Assembly: GCA_025765615.1 (NCBI GenBank)
Contig: JAIVFJ010000655.1
Span: 1-16,309, forward strand
Source of the DNA: Zopfochytrium polystomum
Taxonomy: Eukaryota; Chytridiomycota; Chytridiomycetes; Chytridiales; Chytridiaceae
Direction of reading: 5' to 3'
DNA length: 16,309 bases
In this document: in pieces, positions 1 to 8,649 of the stretch
How the letters are laid out: every line of letters begins with the position of its first letter
Numbering within the stretch: position 1 is the stretch's first letter
Notes under the pieces: model-generated
What the model saw: the letters and a program-made list of their open reading frames with translations, nothing else
What the model was told of the DNA's origin: nothing
Database searches by the model: none
Translations under genes and position numbers: made by a program

Positions 1-189
1 AGTGCACCCTTCGACGGTGGGGGGAACTCTGTGGTCGATCAGGTTGGTGGCTGGCTGACAAGGCGAGGCCGCGTCGTTAGTGCCGGCTTCAAGAGTGCTG
101 AAGAGACCCGCGACATTGTTGTTAGGAACGGCGTCGTCGTCGAGGGATCCGTTCAAACCGTTCACATCGGTGAAGTCAAAGTCGTCCAT
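1..189 (-). CDS. N-terminal 63 codons of an unidentified acidic protein (partial, runs off left edge)
   Basis: Reading the minus strand from an ATG at 189-187 gives 63 codons with no stop before the window edge. The start sits in an ideal eukaryotic initiation context (GCCGCCATGG). The N-terminus is acidic and hydrophobic, beginning MDDFDFTDVNGLNGSLDDD, followed by an Asn run and a VAGLFSTLEAG segment that could form a short amphipathic helix. I do not recognise the family. Acidic starts with Asp-Phe pairs occur in transcriptional activators and in clathrin light chains, but 63 residues cannot decide between these. No signal peptide or membrane segment is visible. Like its neighbours, the gene is transcribed leftward. 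The real part could be shorter or longer if a frame error lies inside it. Confidence 0.55.
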   Translation of the reverse strand, partial: MDDFDFTDVNGLNGSLDDDAVPNNNVAGLFSTLEAGTNDAASPCQPATNLIDHRVPPTVEGCT

Positions 190-381
190 GGCGGCGGAAA
201 GATAAAGGCGCCCCGAAGAAAATAGTTGAAATGCGCCCAGCAGCTTGGACGGGAAAAAAGCCGCAGAAGCAGTGGAGAATACTGGACTGGGTGTTACCGG
301 CAGGGTTGGGGCGGCACCAGCTCAGCGACGGTCGTTCAGCAGCTTGGAGGGCTGGACCAAGCCCAGGAGCGGAGACTGGAA

Positions 382-427
382 GGGGGGGGGGGGGGTGGGG
401 GGGAGGGGGGGGGGGGGGGGGGGGGGG
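382..427 (+). repeat. 46-bp near-pure G tract
   Basis: Runs of 14, 7 and 23 consecutive G are separated only by one T (396) and one A (404). The tract lies about 190-240 bp upstream of the ATG at 189 of the leftward gene. It could form G-quadruplex structure on the plus strand and an i-motif on the other. Its exact length is unreliable if the assembly has homopolymer errors. Confidence 0.9.
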
Positions 428-867
428 ATGTGCGTATAAAAAGGAACGAGGAGGACGACGAGGGCGAAAGGAGGGGCATCTGTGAAACAGGGAGCGCGAC
501 GAATTTAAATGATTCCCCGAAGTTAAAGAGAGAGAAGTGTTTCACACGATAGTCATTGGTTCGTCGTGTAATGCTTGGTGTGGGGGCGCCTATCGCTTTT
601 CTTTCCTTTCTTCTTATTTTTTTTTTTTCCTTTTCTTTCTCTTTTTTCCTCGAGAATTGACCAGCGTGGAGAGAGACACACGGAAGAAGAAAAAAAAAAA
701 AAGAAGAGAAAAAAAAAATATAAACACGAAGAAGAGGAAGTGGAGGGGGGGAGGGGGCAGCCGCAAGCAAGAAAGAAAAGTGTTGACGACGGCGACCAAG
801 CAACATTCATCGAATGAGGAGGGGGGGGCAGCAGAAAAAGTTTCAACTGGGTCATTTGTCGCCAGTT

Positions 868-914
868 TCAGAGACAGAGAGACAGAGAGACAGAGAGCAG
901 AGAGAGGAGAGACA

Positions 915-945
<31 letters not shown>

Positions 946-949
946 AGAA
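868..949 (+). repeat. GACAGA / GA purine microsatellite
   Basis: An almost uninterrupted purine tract that begins as GACAGAGA units and ends as pure (GA)n, with occasional C. The same hexanucleotide recurs near 8532-8649. Confidence 0.9.
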
Positions 950-1255
950 CTGACAAAGCATTTGTTTCCTCTTGGTGGTGGTCACAGGTTTGCACCGATA
1001 TGAGAGCCCGCCCGCAAGCGAGGAACTTTGGCCGATGAAACGCATGTCCAAAGCCGGATACACACGCGCCGTGGGCCTGTCTGGCGCAATGTGCATGCGA
1101 AAAAAAAAAAAAAAACGGGAAGTGGAGCATGCGCTTCGGGTTGAGTTACCAAAAAGGGGATATTGTGGGGGTTGGTTGGACGGATGGCAAGGAGGAGCGG
1201 CAGTGGAGCACTAGCTCAACACGTGAAAACACCTCCACCCTCTTCTTTCACACGA

Positions 1256-1298
<43 letters not shown>

Positions 1299-1299
1299 A
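1256..1299 (+). repeat. (CA)n microsatellite
   Basis: About 16 CA units followed by interrupted CACG units. A second CA array is at 8295-8328. Confidence 0.92.
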
Positions 1300-1927
1300 A
1301 GGGCACACACTCCCTCCCTCACACAGTCATTCGCTCACTGGCATTTGCACACCCAGCCGCAGCGCGAATTGTCGCTCTCTGTGGCTCTCTTGTCTTCGTG
1401 GATCCTTTCCTGATGCCTCACCGGAAATGCAGTTCAGCCAATGACTGTGATGGGAGCGAGTGGTAGCTAATATCACAGAGACGATGCTTTGCTTCCCCCC
1501 CGCCGGCAATGAACGTAATTCTATCGTTCGAGTCTTTTCTATCGCTCTCTCCTCCTTCGCGGGCCACAGACACACCAAAAGAGATGAAACGGGGCAAAAG
1601 AAAGAGACTGAGTGCAAGAAGAGACGAAAAGCAGAGATGGGAAGTCGAGTGAAAGTGAGAGAATGCGCTTGTTTGCCTAGGAGTCGGGGGGGAAGGGGTT
1701 GGATCAAGAGAAATGAACGAAAAAACGATGAAACCGCTGCCACCCCGGGCAGCCGCATTCACCGCCGCACCTCACAACCACATGACCTCACACAACGCCA
1801 CCCTGTCACTTCTTCCGCCTCCTCCCCCTCGCCGCGCTCCCGTTCCCGCCGCGACGCTTCCCCGTACCAGAGTTTGCCGCAGCCTCCGCCGCCTCCACCG
1901 AGCCGCCGCCGCCGACCAATCGCCCTA

Positions 1928-4729
1928 TTACCCGTTGGTCCTCGACGCCCACATTCCCTCCACGTCGTGCTGCTGCTGCTGCTGCTCCCTCAGCCGCGGC
2001 TCGCCCGGCGACTGCGGCGACGCGGCTTTCGCGATGGATCCGGCGACGGCCGCGGCCGGGTCGTCGACGAGGCCGAGCGGCGGACTCGTTAGAATGGCGG
2101 AAGTGAGGTTGCCGGAGGGCGGAGGCTGATGCTGCTGTGGAGTTTGCGGTTGGGAGGGATGTGATTGGGACAGTGAAAGATGGCTGCGGTGGGGGTACTG
2201 CGGCTGGTGGGAATAGCTGTGGGTCGGAGCGTACACTGAAATAGAATTTTGGATCTGCAGGTTAAAGTCTAATGGAAATGGTTATTCAACCCACGTTGCT
2301 GGCTCTGGATTCCGTCTGGTTGAACTTGAAGTGCGTCGGGTTGGTAAGATACTTAGTGAAGGGCTTCGCAGCATAGAGTAAAATTTCTACCTTTATTGTC
2401 GCCTTTGTGAAGAGCAGCGATGAACCCCGTGAGATTCGCAATGATCTTGGAACGTTTGTTGAGGAAAAATTGATTCGGTTAAGGCGACAGCAAGAAGAGA
2501 AAATGTCGGTAAGGGGATTACAAACTTGATGTTGCCGTGACTGCGTCACACGGCACGCTGCGGACTCGCTCCGCAGTAGCTCATAAGACTCGTGCAGTTT
2601 GCTCCTGGTGCACCGAATGCGATAAGCAAGGTCAGAAAGCAAGGAATGCGAACTCTCTCCCATTAAACTACTGACAGTTTTTCGTCTAGGGCGGCGGCCT
2701 TTGCCTCCAGTCCGTGGAGGTGAGCATCCACAGAATACCCCTTTGCTCCAGGCGGCATTGCTGCCGTCTGCTTTTTGGACTTGAGCAGCCCTGCTTTAAC
2801 AAGTGTTCGGCGTTTGATGTGCTCCAAGAGATCAGGCTCGCCGCGACGAAAGTGCCTTGTGGAGAAACGGCGGGAGATTGTGAGCAGAGTGTGATATACG
2901 ACGCGGAGGTAGGCAACAAAGAACGATTCTTACACGTGCTTTTGCCGGTACAATCATGAGGCAGAATGGGATGGAGTGTCAGTTCTTGCAGCCTCAGTTT
3001 GGAATTACGGTGGATTACCTTGAACTCCCACACATCCGTTGTTGGAGTGTCCGGGCTCTTATGGAATCCCTCGTGGACTTTGTGAAATCCGTACATATTC
3101 AGCTGCCGGACAAAGCTGGCAAACTACGGATTCGATTTTTGGAATGAGAACACACCAAGGCCGAGATCACTCATCCGTTGCACAATTCGTCGACCAGAAA
3201 AATGACTTACATTGCTGTGCTTGAAGTAAAGCGGCAGGACGCGCCGCGAAAATCCTTAAGCCCCTTTAGTCGGCGGCCAGCTCCAAACGAAGGGAATACG
3301 GCACCACCACTCAGCACAATCCCACACACCTGTCTGATCGTGGATTCTAAAGAACGTCCCCGTCACGTCCCACGAGATGAGCGTCTGATCCGCGCCGTTC
3401 ACGAGCGTGTACAGCTTTGTAATAAAGGCCGTGTGGTTCGGCATCATCGTCCGTCGCTTCACCGGCGGCGCGTCGCCGCTAGCCCCGCCGGACCCGCCGG
3501 CGTGCCCCAGCATCCCGCTCCCAGCGCCTTCTCCGCCGCGCCCATTGCTGCCTTGTACCCCCACCCCCGCCGCCGCCGCCAACCCCGCAGCCGCCACCCC
3601 GCCCGCAAGGTCCCCGCCGCGCCAACCACTACCGACATCGCCGCCCCCGCCCCGGCTCCCGCTAAACTCGGACCCAACCTCCTCGTCCTCCTCCATCTCC
3701 TCCATCTCGTCCATCTCCTCGTCCCCCGCCGCCGCCGCCGCCGCCCGCCGCAACACAGCCCCCACCCAACCCCACGCCGCAGCCAACGCCACCACCCCCA
3801 CCCCCGCCACCCTCGTCGCCGTCCCCACCGTCCTCGTCGTCGTCATACGCCCCGCGCGGCCGCCGCCGCCGCCGCCGCCCGGCCGCCCCGTCCTCGCTCT
3901 TCACATCCCCGTCGCACTCCTCCGCACCGCCACCGGCCACCGTCGCGGCCAAACCAGCGTCCATGCCGCCGCCGGCGCCGCCGACGTCGTCACCGCCCCT
4001 CCGCCGCCTCCGCTGCCGCCGCAAGCGCCCCCGCGATCGGCGTAAAGTCGTCGGATACCGGCAGGAGGTACCGGAGGTGCGGGTGTTGTCCGCCGACGCC
4101 GCCGCCGCCGCGCGGGGGTGCTGTGTTGCTGTTGGTGCTGGTGCGGGAAAAGGAGCTGGTGCTGCATCAAAAGTTGCTGTTGCTGCTGCTGCCGTTGTGC
4201 AGATTCCCCTGGCGGTCGTGGCTCAGCGCGTGCGTTGCGGTCTCTTGCTGCTGTTGCTCCTGGAGGTGGTGGCCGCCGCTGTCGGCCGCGTGCGTCAGTG
4301 GGTAGACGCCGTGCGACAGCAGCTGCTGTTGATGATGCTGCTGCTGCTGCTGTTGATGTTGTTGTTGCAGGCTGTTCTGGTGGTGGTGGTGCTGGAAGTA
4401 ACCGTGGAGCCGCCAAAGCCGTGCAGGTACGGAGCAGCGGCGGCGGCGACGGGGTACTGCTGCAAGCGGGCGCATCGATCGAGCATCCCACCATTGCCGT
4501 CGTCGTCGTCGTCGTCGCCAACGGTGACCGCGGCGGCGGCGGCGGCGGCGTGATCGTCGTCGTCATCGTCGCCGACGCGATGGACGAGGTACCCACCGGT
4601 CGGGTCATACTCGCCCCCCGCGTTGCAGTCACCGCCGCCATCGCCGATGCCGTCGCCGCCGTCGCCGCCGAGCGGGTGGTGTCCGTGCCCGTCCTGCGGG
4701 AAGTCCGCAAAATCGGATCGCGTCGCCAT
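1928..4729 (-). CDS. HSF1: Heat shock transcription factor, HSF1-type (6 exons, frame breaks)
   Basis: Sequence-specific nuclear activator that trimerises on nGAAn elements (family knowledge). Inferred exons: 4729-3330, 3254-3211, 3123-3019, 2855-2522, 2445-2391 and 2235-1928; introns are 75, 87, about 163, 76 and 155 nt. The DNA-binding domain starts near residue 430 (FITKLYTLVNGADQTLISWD) and spliced exons rebuild the helix signature KHSNFASFVRQLNMYGFHKV, then FRRGEPDLLEHIKRR. A leucine-rich coiled-coil follows (HLHGLEAKAAALDEKL, later IIANLTGFIAALHKGDN), matching the trimerisation region. The ~430 residues before the domain are low complexity: poly-Asp, poly-Ala, His/Gln tracts, Gly, and an acidic DEEMDEMEEMEEDEE block. 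The start is the first ATG giving MATRSDFADFPQDG; its context is only fair. Frame breaks lie near 4405, 4185, 4116, 4000, 3735 and 2675. The exon 3/4 and 4/5 junctions do not match phase exactly. Identity is very secure; the exon 1 model is approximate. Confidence 0.9.
4165..4375 (-). repeat. Gln/His-rich low-complexity tract in the HSF N-terminus
   Basis: The minus strand encodes HHHHQNSLQQQHQQQQQQHH, further Gln blocks (LQEQQQQE) and HQHQQQH, with mixed CAG/CAA codons. Prion-like Q/H-rich stretches are common in transcription-factor activation regions. The exact repeat length may be affected by assembly errors. Confidence 0.7.
4495..4573 (-). repeat. Poly-Asp / poly-Ala / poly-Asp tract in the HSF N-terminus
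   Basis: GAC/GAT runs encode two acidic blocks (VGDDDDDDGN and VGDDDDDDH in protein terms) that flank an Ala run encoded by GCC repeats. The two blocks may have arisen by duplication or by trinucleotide slippage. Confidence 0.75.
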
Positions 4730-5408
4730 TCAGCGCTCCCCCTCCGTGTGTGCGTGTGTGTGAGTGTGTCGCTGCGTGCGTTACGTACGCAGCAGCCCTC
4801 GACCCGGCGGCGGCGGCACTCCTCGGCAGGCAGTTGTGCGGTGGTGTGGAACGGGCTTCGAATCCTCCAACCCCGGTGCAGTTGCGCACACCCCACACAC
4901 ACAATTGGAATTGTCGGAAAGTTGTTGTTGTTGTTCGATCCAACAAACAACAGATGGCCGATCCAACACGGAAGAAAGAGAGATACTGTTTGTAACGCGA
5001 GCTTCTTTAGAACTCTCATTACGTAATTGTATACACATGTACACACATACAAAAGTATGTATAATGAGTGGAGTTTGATTTCACTGGGGCCATTTTTTGA
5101 ACCCGAAACGTTATGACTCGTCTGCATTGGACTGGAAAGTATCAAACCGAGAGAATTCCAAGTGAATTCTTAATATTTTGCCAAAGCAGACCAACCCCCC
5201 TCCCTTCCTTGCAAAAGTGAAAACATGCAAAAACACCAGGAACACACAACGAGCAAAAAAGCTCCAATCCAAACGCCGCGGCAAAAACAGCAAGACAACC
5301 CCGCCACTCCTCTCCCGCACTTTGCAGCTAAGCAAAAAAGAACAAAAGAAAAAAGAAAGAAAAAAAAAAGGGTGGTTGACGGAAGCCCGCGGCCATCGCA
5401 CCAATTCC
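4730..5408. other. Intergenic: HSF promoter side and 3' region of the secreted-protein gene
   Basis: Immediately upstream of the HSF start is a GT/CA-rich stretch (4744-4772). The remainder is AT-richer, with short A/T-rich parts near 5030-5060 and an A-rich stretch at 5335-5370 that would be the T-rich 3' end of the upstream gene. Two GAATTC palindromes lie 5 bp apart (5153-5158, 5164-5169). No gene is supported here. Confidence 0.5.
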
Positions 5409-5868
5409 TCAGTAGTACCAGCCTGTACGGGAACCCACGGTACGGGAACCCGTACGGCGGGAAGAACGGCCTGGGCGGGAAGCCGTACGGGAAGTAGCCG
5501 CCGCCCCAGCCGCCGACGAAGGCCGCGTCGGCCTCATTGTTGTTGCTCCCTTCCCCGCTGCCGGGGGGCCGCGGCGGCGGCGGCGGCGACGGTCTCGCGT
5601 CCCGGAGGTACGCGGCGTAGGCGGCGGCGGCGTGGTCGGCGGCTTGCGGGGTGCCGGCCGCGGCGGGAGCGGCGTCGGCGCGCGTGGGGGTTGCTCGGCT
5701 TTTGGTGGTTGGTGGGGCATCGGTGGAGGGGTGAAGAGGAAACCTGACTTCAACGCACGACGGGGGGCAGGTGTGGGAACGGATGGCAAAGAACTGTAAC
5801 GAACCAGGCGCGGCGGCAGCCGAGGCGGCGAGGAGCGCAAGGACGAGGGTGGGGGTGGTGAATTTCAT
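5409..5868 (-). CDS. Small secreted protein with Phe/Pro/Tyr/Gly-rich C-terminal tail
   Basis: About 152 residues if one base is spurious near 5426. The N-terminus is a textbook secretory signal: MKFTT, a hydrophobic core (LVLALLAASAAAA), then APGS, with cleavage likely near residue 20. A short segment with two cysteines (HTCPPSC) follows. Next comes an Ala/Pro/Thr-rich, probably glycosylated region, then a poly-Pro patch, and a tail of GYFPYGF, PPYGF and GFPY units. In the frame as given the tail runs on into T-rich, probably untranslated sequence with a hydrophobic, implausible translation. One base off, it closes as GWYY followed by TGA at 5411-5409, which continues the repeat logic. The start context (AACAAAATGAAA) is good and a TATA element lies 78 bp upstream. 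I do not recognise a family. A cell-wall or extracellular structural role is a guess from composition. Confidence 0.6.
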
Positions 5869-6639
5869 TTTGTTTTGCGGGTGTGGTGACTTTGGGAGTA
5901 GTGCGTATGTCCGTTTTCTGTGTTGTTTTGGTTTTTTCTCCCCCATTTATACTCCTCTCCGGGTTCAGTTTCGCAAGCATGACGAAGCGTTACCCAACGG
6001 TAGTGGGAGACGAAAAAGGGCGGTCCTACTCTCTTTCCGTCCATTCCCCAATGAACAAACAAGCTTTCTCGCCTGCGCGGCCTGTGGTGGGGTACATTTT
6101 TGCATCAAGTCCCATTGACAGGGTTACTCAAACTCCTTTGTGCCCATCGAAGTGCCCGCTCTTCCCTCCTGGCTCGCATTCAAGCGGCACTGGCTTGCTG
6201 TACGATGATTTTAAGTGTGCAATTACCGAAGTTGTCCAACGTGGGGCCAATTGCCATCGAAAGTACTTCATGTTGTTCAGACGAATCCGCCACAGGGCTG
6301 GCGCACAGAAGTAGACAATGTTGGGACGAGATAACACCGTAACGACAATGATAGGCAGACAACAAAAGGGAAAAAACAAGAATACGAAATCGGGAATGCG
6401 CATAAGAGTGAGGGATCTGGAGGTAGAGGCTTTTTGTGAGGCAAACTCGACACGACAAACATTTACATCCGGTACCCAAACGTCTAATACCCACACCCGA
6501 ATGCGCAACGTAACTTTGTGATGTTTTTGCTTATTTTCAGTATTTTTTTTGAAGATGAACTCTTTTTTACATCCCCCTCAACGATCGTACTGGGTGGTCA
6601 CGACGACGCGTTCCGAGGGCTAAAGAATCCACCCACCAT
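5869..6639. other. Intergenic: promoter of the secreted-protein gene and 3' end of the RRM gene
   Basis: About 770 bp with lower GC than the coding regions. Open frames of 100-140 codons exist on both strands (for example 5883-6314 plus and 6508-6128 minus). They overlap each other, lack recognisable motifs and have ordinary composition, so I treat them as chance. A short poly-T (6543-6550) lies just beyond the RRM stop. Confidence 0.5.
5946..5951 (-). promoter_or_regulatory. TATA element of the secreted-protein gene
   Basis: The minus strand reads GAGTATAAATGGG, placing TATAAA 78 bp upstream of the ATG at 5868. The distance suits a fungal promoter. No other gene in the window has as clear a TATA element. 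Confidence 0.5.
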
Positions 6640-7921
6640 TTACTGAGCAGCAGCGGCAGCAGCGGGCGCAGCGGCGGCAGGAGCAGCGGGGGTAGCAGCA
6701 GCAGCAGCACCGTCACGTCCGAGCTCTGACGAGGCGTGGGCGACACGAATAACGAGCTCGCGGCCCTCGACTTGAACGTTCTTGAGGTCGTTCAGGACCT
6801 TCTGCTGCTCTTCCTCATTGGCAACTTCGACAAAGCCAAAGCCTTTGAGCGGCCGTTACGGAGAGTGATGACCTTGGCGCTAGTAACGCTGAAGCCCTTG
6901 AAAATTTCGGAGCTTTTCGTCGTCAACCTTGAAGGGAAGGTTGGCAACAAAAAGGAGTGTCTTGGACAGCTCGGCGGGAGGCGCGTTCGGGTCCGCGGGG
7001 TGGGCTGCGCCGAGCACGAGGGCGGCGTTGGCGAGCAGGGCTTTCTCGCCAGCGGCGTCGGAAACGGTGCCGCCAGCGGCGCCTTCGCCGCCTTCTGCGG
7101 TACTGGAGCGCCTGGTGCTGGGCGACGCTTCCTTGTCTTCTTGGGAGCCTTGGCACCTTCCTCACCAGCGGCTCCCTCGGGGGCGGGAGCATCGTCGATG
7201 CGGGCGGCAGCACCTTTCCTCGCCCGAGGCCGCGCCAGAGCCGACGGCGCTTTTGAAAAAGGTGTGTGACATTCAGTCAGCCAATGCATGAGGTCTAGAA
7301 AAAGGAAGCAGTAGAAAGACAGCAAGAAAAAGGTGAGCTCACGTTGCGAAACTTCCGCTTGGGCTTCTCGGACTTCTCGCCCTTTTCGGTCTTTTTCGCC
7401 CTCGGTGGGCGGTTGCGGCGCCGTCCGTGGCGGCGGCGTCACCTTCACTGGTGGTTGACTTCTTGCGGCGGTTCGCGCGAGGGGCGCGGGGGGGCTTCTC
7501 AGTTGCTAGGGCTTCTCCCCATGGGGCACGGGGCTTGACATGCTCCACGTTCAGAGCACGGCCGGCGACTTCGGTTTTGTCGAGGAGCTCGACAGCCTTC
7601 TCGCTTCGTCCTCGGTGGCAAACGAGATAAAGCCATAGCCGAGGGAGCGATTGTGGCGGGAGATAACGATGGCATTGACACCTGGAGAATCGACAAGTTT
7701 AAGGTTTCGTTCGACAGAAAGAAAGAGAGAACGGCACGTCAAGTGAGAGCTCGAGAGCGCGACCTTACACAGTGCCGGCCTTGGAGAAGATCTCCTTGAG
7801 ATCATTCTCAGAGGTCGCAAAGGCAAGGTTGCCGGCAAAGACTTTGAAGAGACCGTCATCCTCAGGCGTGGTGGACGCGGGGACCGCGGGGGCGGGTGCC
7901 GGCTGCAGCTTCAGCGGACAT
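6640..7921 (-). CDS. Two-RRM RNA-binding protein (3 exons, frame breaks)
   Basis: RNA-binding protein with two RNA-recognition motifs joined by an Ala/Lys/Glu-rich linker, ending in a poly-Ala/Pro tail. Inferred exons: 7921-7769, 7681-7343 and 7249-6640; introns of 87 nt (gtaagg...ccag) and 93 nt (gtgagc...aaag). RRM1 has RNP2-like KVFAGNLAF and, across intron 1, RNP1 LGYGFISF (about 7621-7643). RRM2 has RNP2 LLFVANLPF (about 6930-6955) and RNP1 KGFGFVEV (about 6828-6846). RRM2 ends VEGRELVIRVAHA, and the Ala/Pro tail closes with TAA at 6642-6640. The basic linker after RRM1 (RANRRKK, KPKRKF, KKTRKRR) could carry nuclear-localisation signals. The start ATG (7921) gives MSAEAAA, then one base must be skipped to reach the Ala/Pro run before RRM1. 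Further breaks lie near 7592, 7410, 7110, 6908 and 6845. Two-RRM class is certain; the precise orthologue (RNA export, rRNA or mRNA factor) cannot be told. Confidence 0.88.
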
Positions 7922-8051
7922 CTGTGGTGGATTGGAATCGACGGGAAAGGGGGGGGGGGTTAATTTTAAGGGGAAGTCACAAGTCACGACGGGTTGTGGG
8001 GGAAGGATCTCCACGCCACCCCACACCAACGCGAAAGAAAGAGCTGGGAGG

Positions 8052-8056
8052 CCAAT
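8052..8056 (+). promoter_or_regulatory. CCAAT box upstream of the RRM gene
   Basis: GGCCAATCGG lies about 130 bp upstream of the ATG at 7921, in inverted orientation relative to the gene. It is a candidate binding site for the HAP/NF-Y complex, which works in either orientation. A second CCAATCAG is at 8164-8168. Motif only. Confidence 0.3.
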
Positions 8057-8163
8057 CGGAGGATGAGAGCGGCATCTGCCAATAGTTCCGGGAGCAGCGG
8101 GGTTGCGGTTTTGCCCGATGAGAGGGTTTAGTGCGAGGATGATCCCGCGCTTGACCTCTCTCT

Positions 8164-8168
8164 CCAAT
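8164..8168 (+). promoter_or_regulatory. Second CCAAT box upstream of the RRM gene
   Basis: CTCCAATCAG, in the same orientation as the box at 8052 and about 110 bp further from the gene. Motif match only. Confidence 0.25.
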
Positions 8169-8290
8169 CAGCCTCACTCGGGGGATGGTCCAACCTGACA
8201 AAGGAAGCGATGGAAAGCGATGGTTTGCGAGTCGTGCGATGGATGGATTTGGATGGATGGTGAGGGAGGGAGGATGTTAAGCGCCCACAA

Positions 8291-8294
<4 letters not shown>

Positions 8295-8328
<34 letters not shown>
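8295..8328 (+). repeat. (CA)n microsatellite
   Basis: About 15 CA units bounded by GCGCGCA on the left and CGCACC on the right. Confidence 0.92.
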
Positions 8329-8531
8329 CTTTTAGTTGTATGCGCAGACGCGAGTACTGGACTGGAGGGGCGGGGGTGGACGGGGGTGGACGAGGGCCGT
8401 GAGGCGGTGGACGGGTGTGGAACAGAGCAGGGGGTGGACTGTGAGAGGAACCAAACTGAAGAAAAAAGAGGAAGGGAGGGGACAGGATGGGCGGGTGATA
8501 TGACTGAGGGATAGTTGGATGGAGATAGAGA

Positions 8532-8649
8532 TAGAGACAGAGACAGAGACAGAAGACAGAGACAGAGACAGAGAAGAGACAGAGACAGAGACAGAGACAG
8601 AGACAGAGACAGAGAGACAGAGACAGAGACAGAGACAGAGACCGAGACA
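8532..8649 (+). repeat. (GACAGA)n microsatellite
   Basis: Around 19 copies of the hexamer GACAGA with small slips (a GAAGACAGA variant, extra GA units), preceded by GATAGA units. The same hexamer starts the tract at 868-949. Confidence 0.92.

Larger units (their letters stand above)
190..1805. other. Intergenic region with microsatellites, no supportable gene
   Basis: About 1.6 kb between the start of the left-edge gene and the end of the HSF gene. It holds a 46-bp G tract, poly-T/poly-A patches near 600-720, a GA/GACAGA purine tract, a CA repeat and short poly-A (about 1101-1115). Open frames here run through these repeats on both strands and look like simple-sequence artefacts. The left end should contain the promoter of the 1-189 gene, and the right end the 3' untranslated region of the HSF gene. 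Confidence 0.6.

Noticed and set aside
434..443. TATAAAAA on the plus strand as a promoter
   Set aside because: It faces rightward, where no gene follows; the nearest gene is leftward, so it is probably chance in an A-rich spot.
614..1096. Minus-strand frame of 160 codons through the purine tract
   Set aside because: Most of the translation is Ser-Leu repeat and poly-Phe generated by GA and poly-A runs; no independent coding evidence.
1460..2092. Plus-strand open frame of 210 codons
   Set aside because: The right half is the antisense of the HSF C-terminal exon; translation is Arg/Pro-rich low complexity with no domain, as expected for the opposite strand of GC-rich coding DNA.
3178..4305. 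Plus-strand open frame of 375 codons
   Set aside because: It runs antisense to the HSF DNA-binding domain and N-terminus; the Arg/Pro/His/Ala composition comes from GC-rich repeats.
4845..4885. tRNA T-arm look-alike (GCTTCGAATCCT)
   Set aside because: The flanking bases do not form a 5-bp T stem and no matching acceptor or anticodon arm is present.
3901..5145. Long minus-strand frame starting at 5145 as the true HSF start
   Set aside because: It would carry Ser/Thr/Arg-rich translation out of frame with MATRSDFADFPQDG and the poly-Asp blocks; only its short LLMQHQLLFPHQHQQQ part belongs to the HSF protein.
5153..5169. Paired GAATTC palindromes as a heat shock element upstream of HSF
   Set aside because: GAA and TTC are adjacent without the 2-bp spacing of alternating nGAAn units, so it does not fit an HSF site.
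5883..6314. Plus-strand frame of 143 codons upstream of the secreted-protein gene
   Set aside because: It overlaps the TATA element of the minus-strand gene, has no recognisable motif and is overlapped by equally long frames on the other strand.
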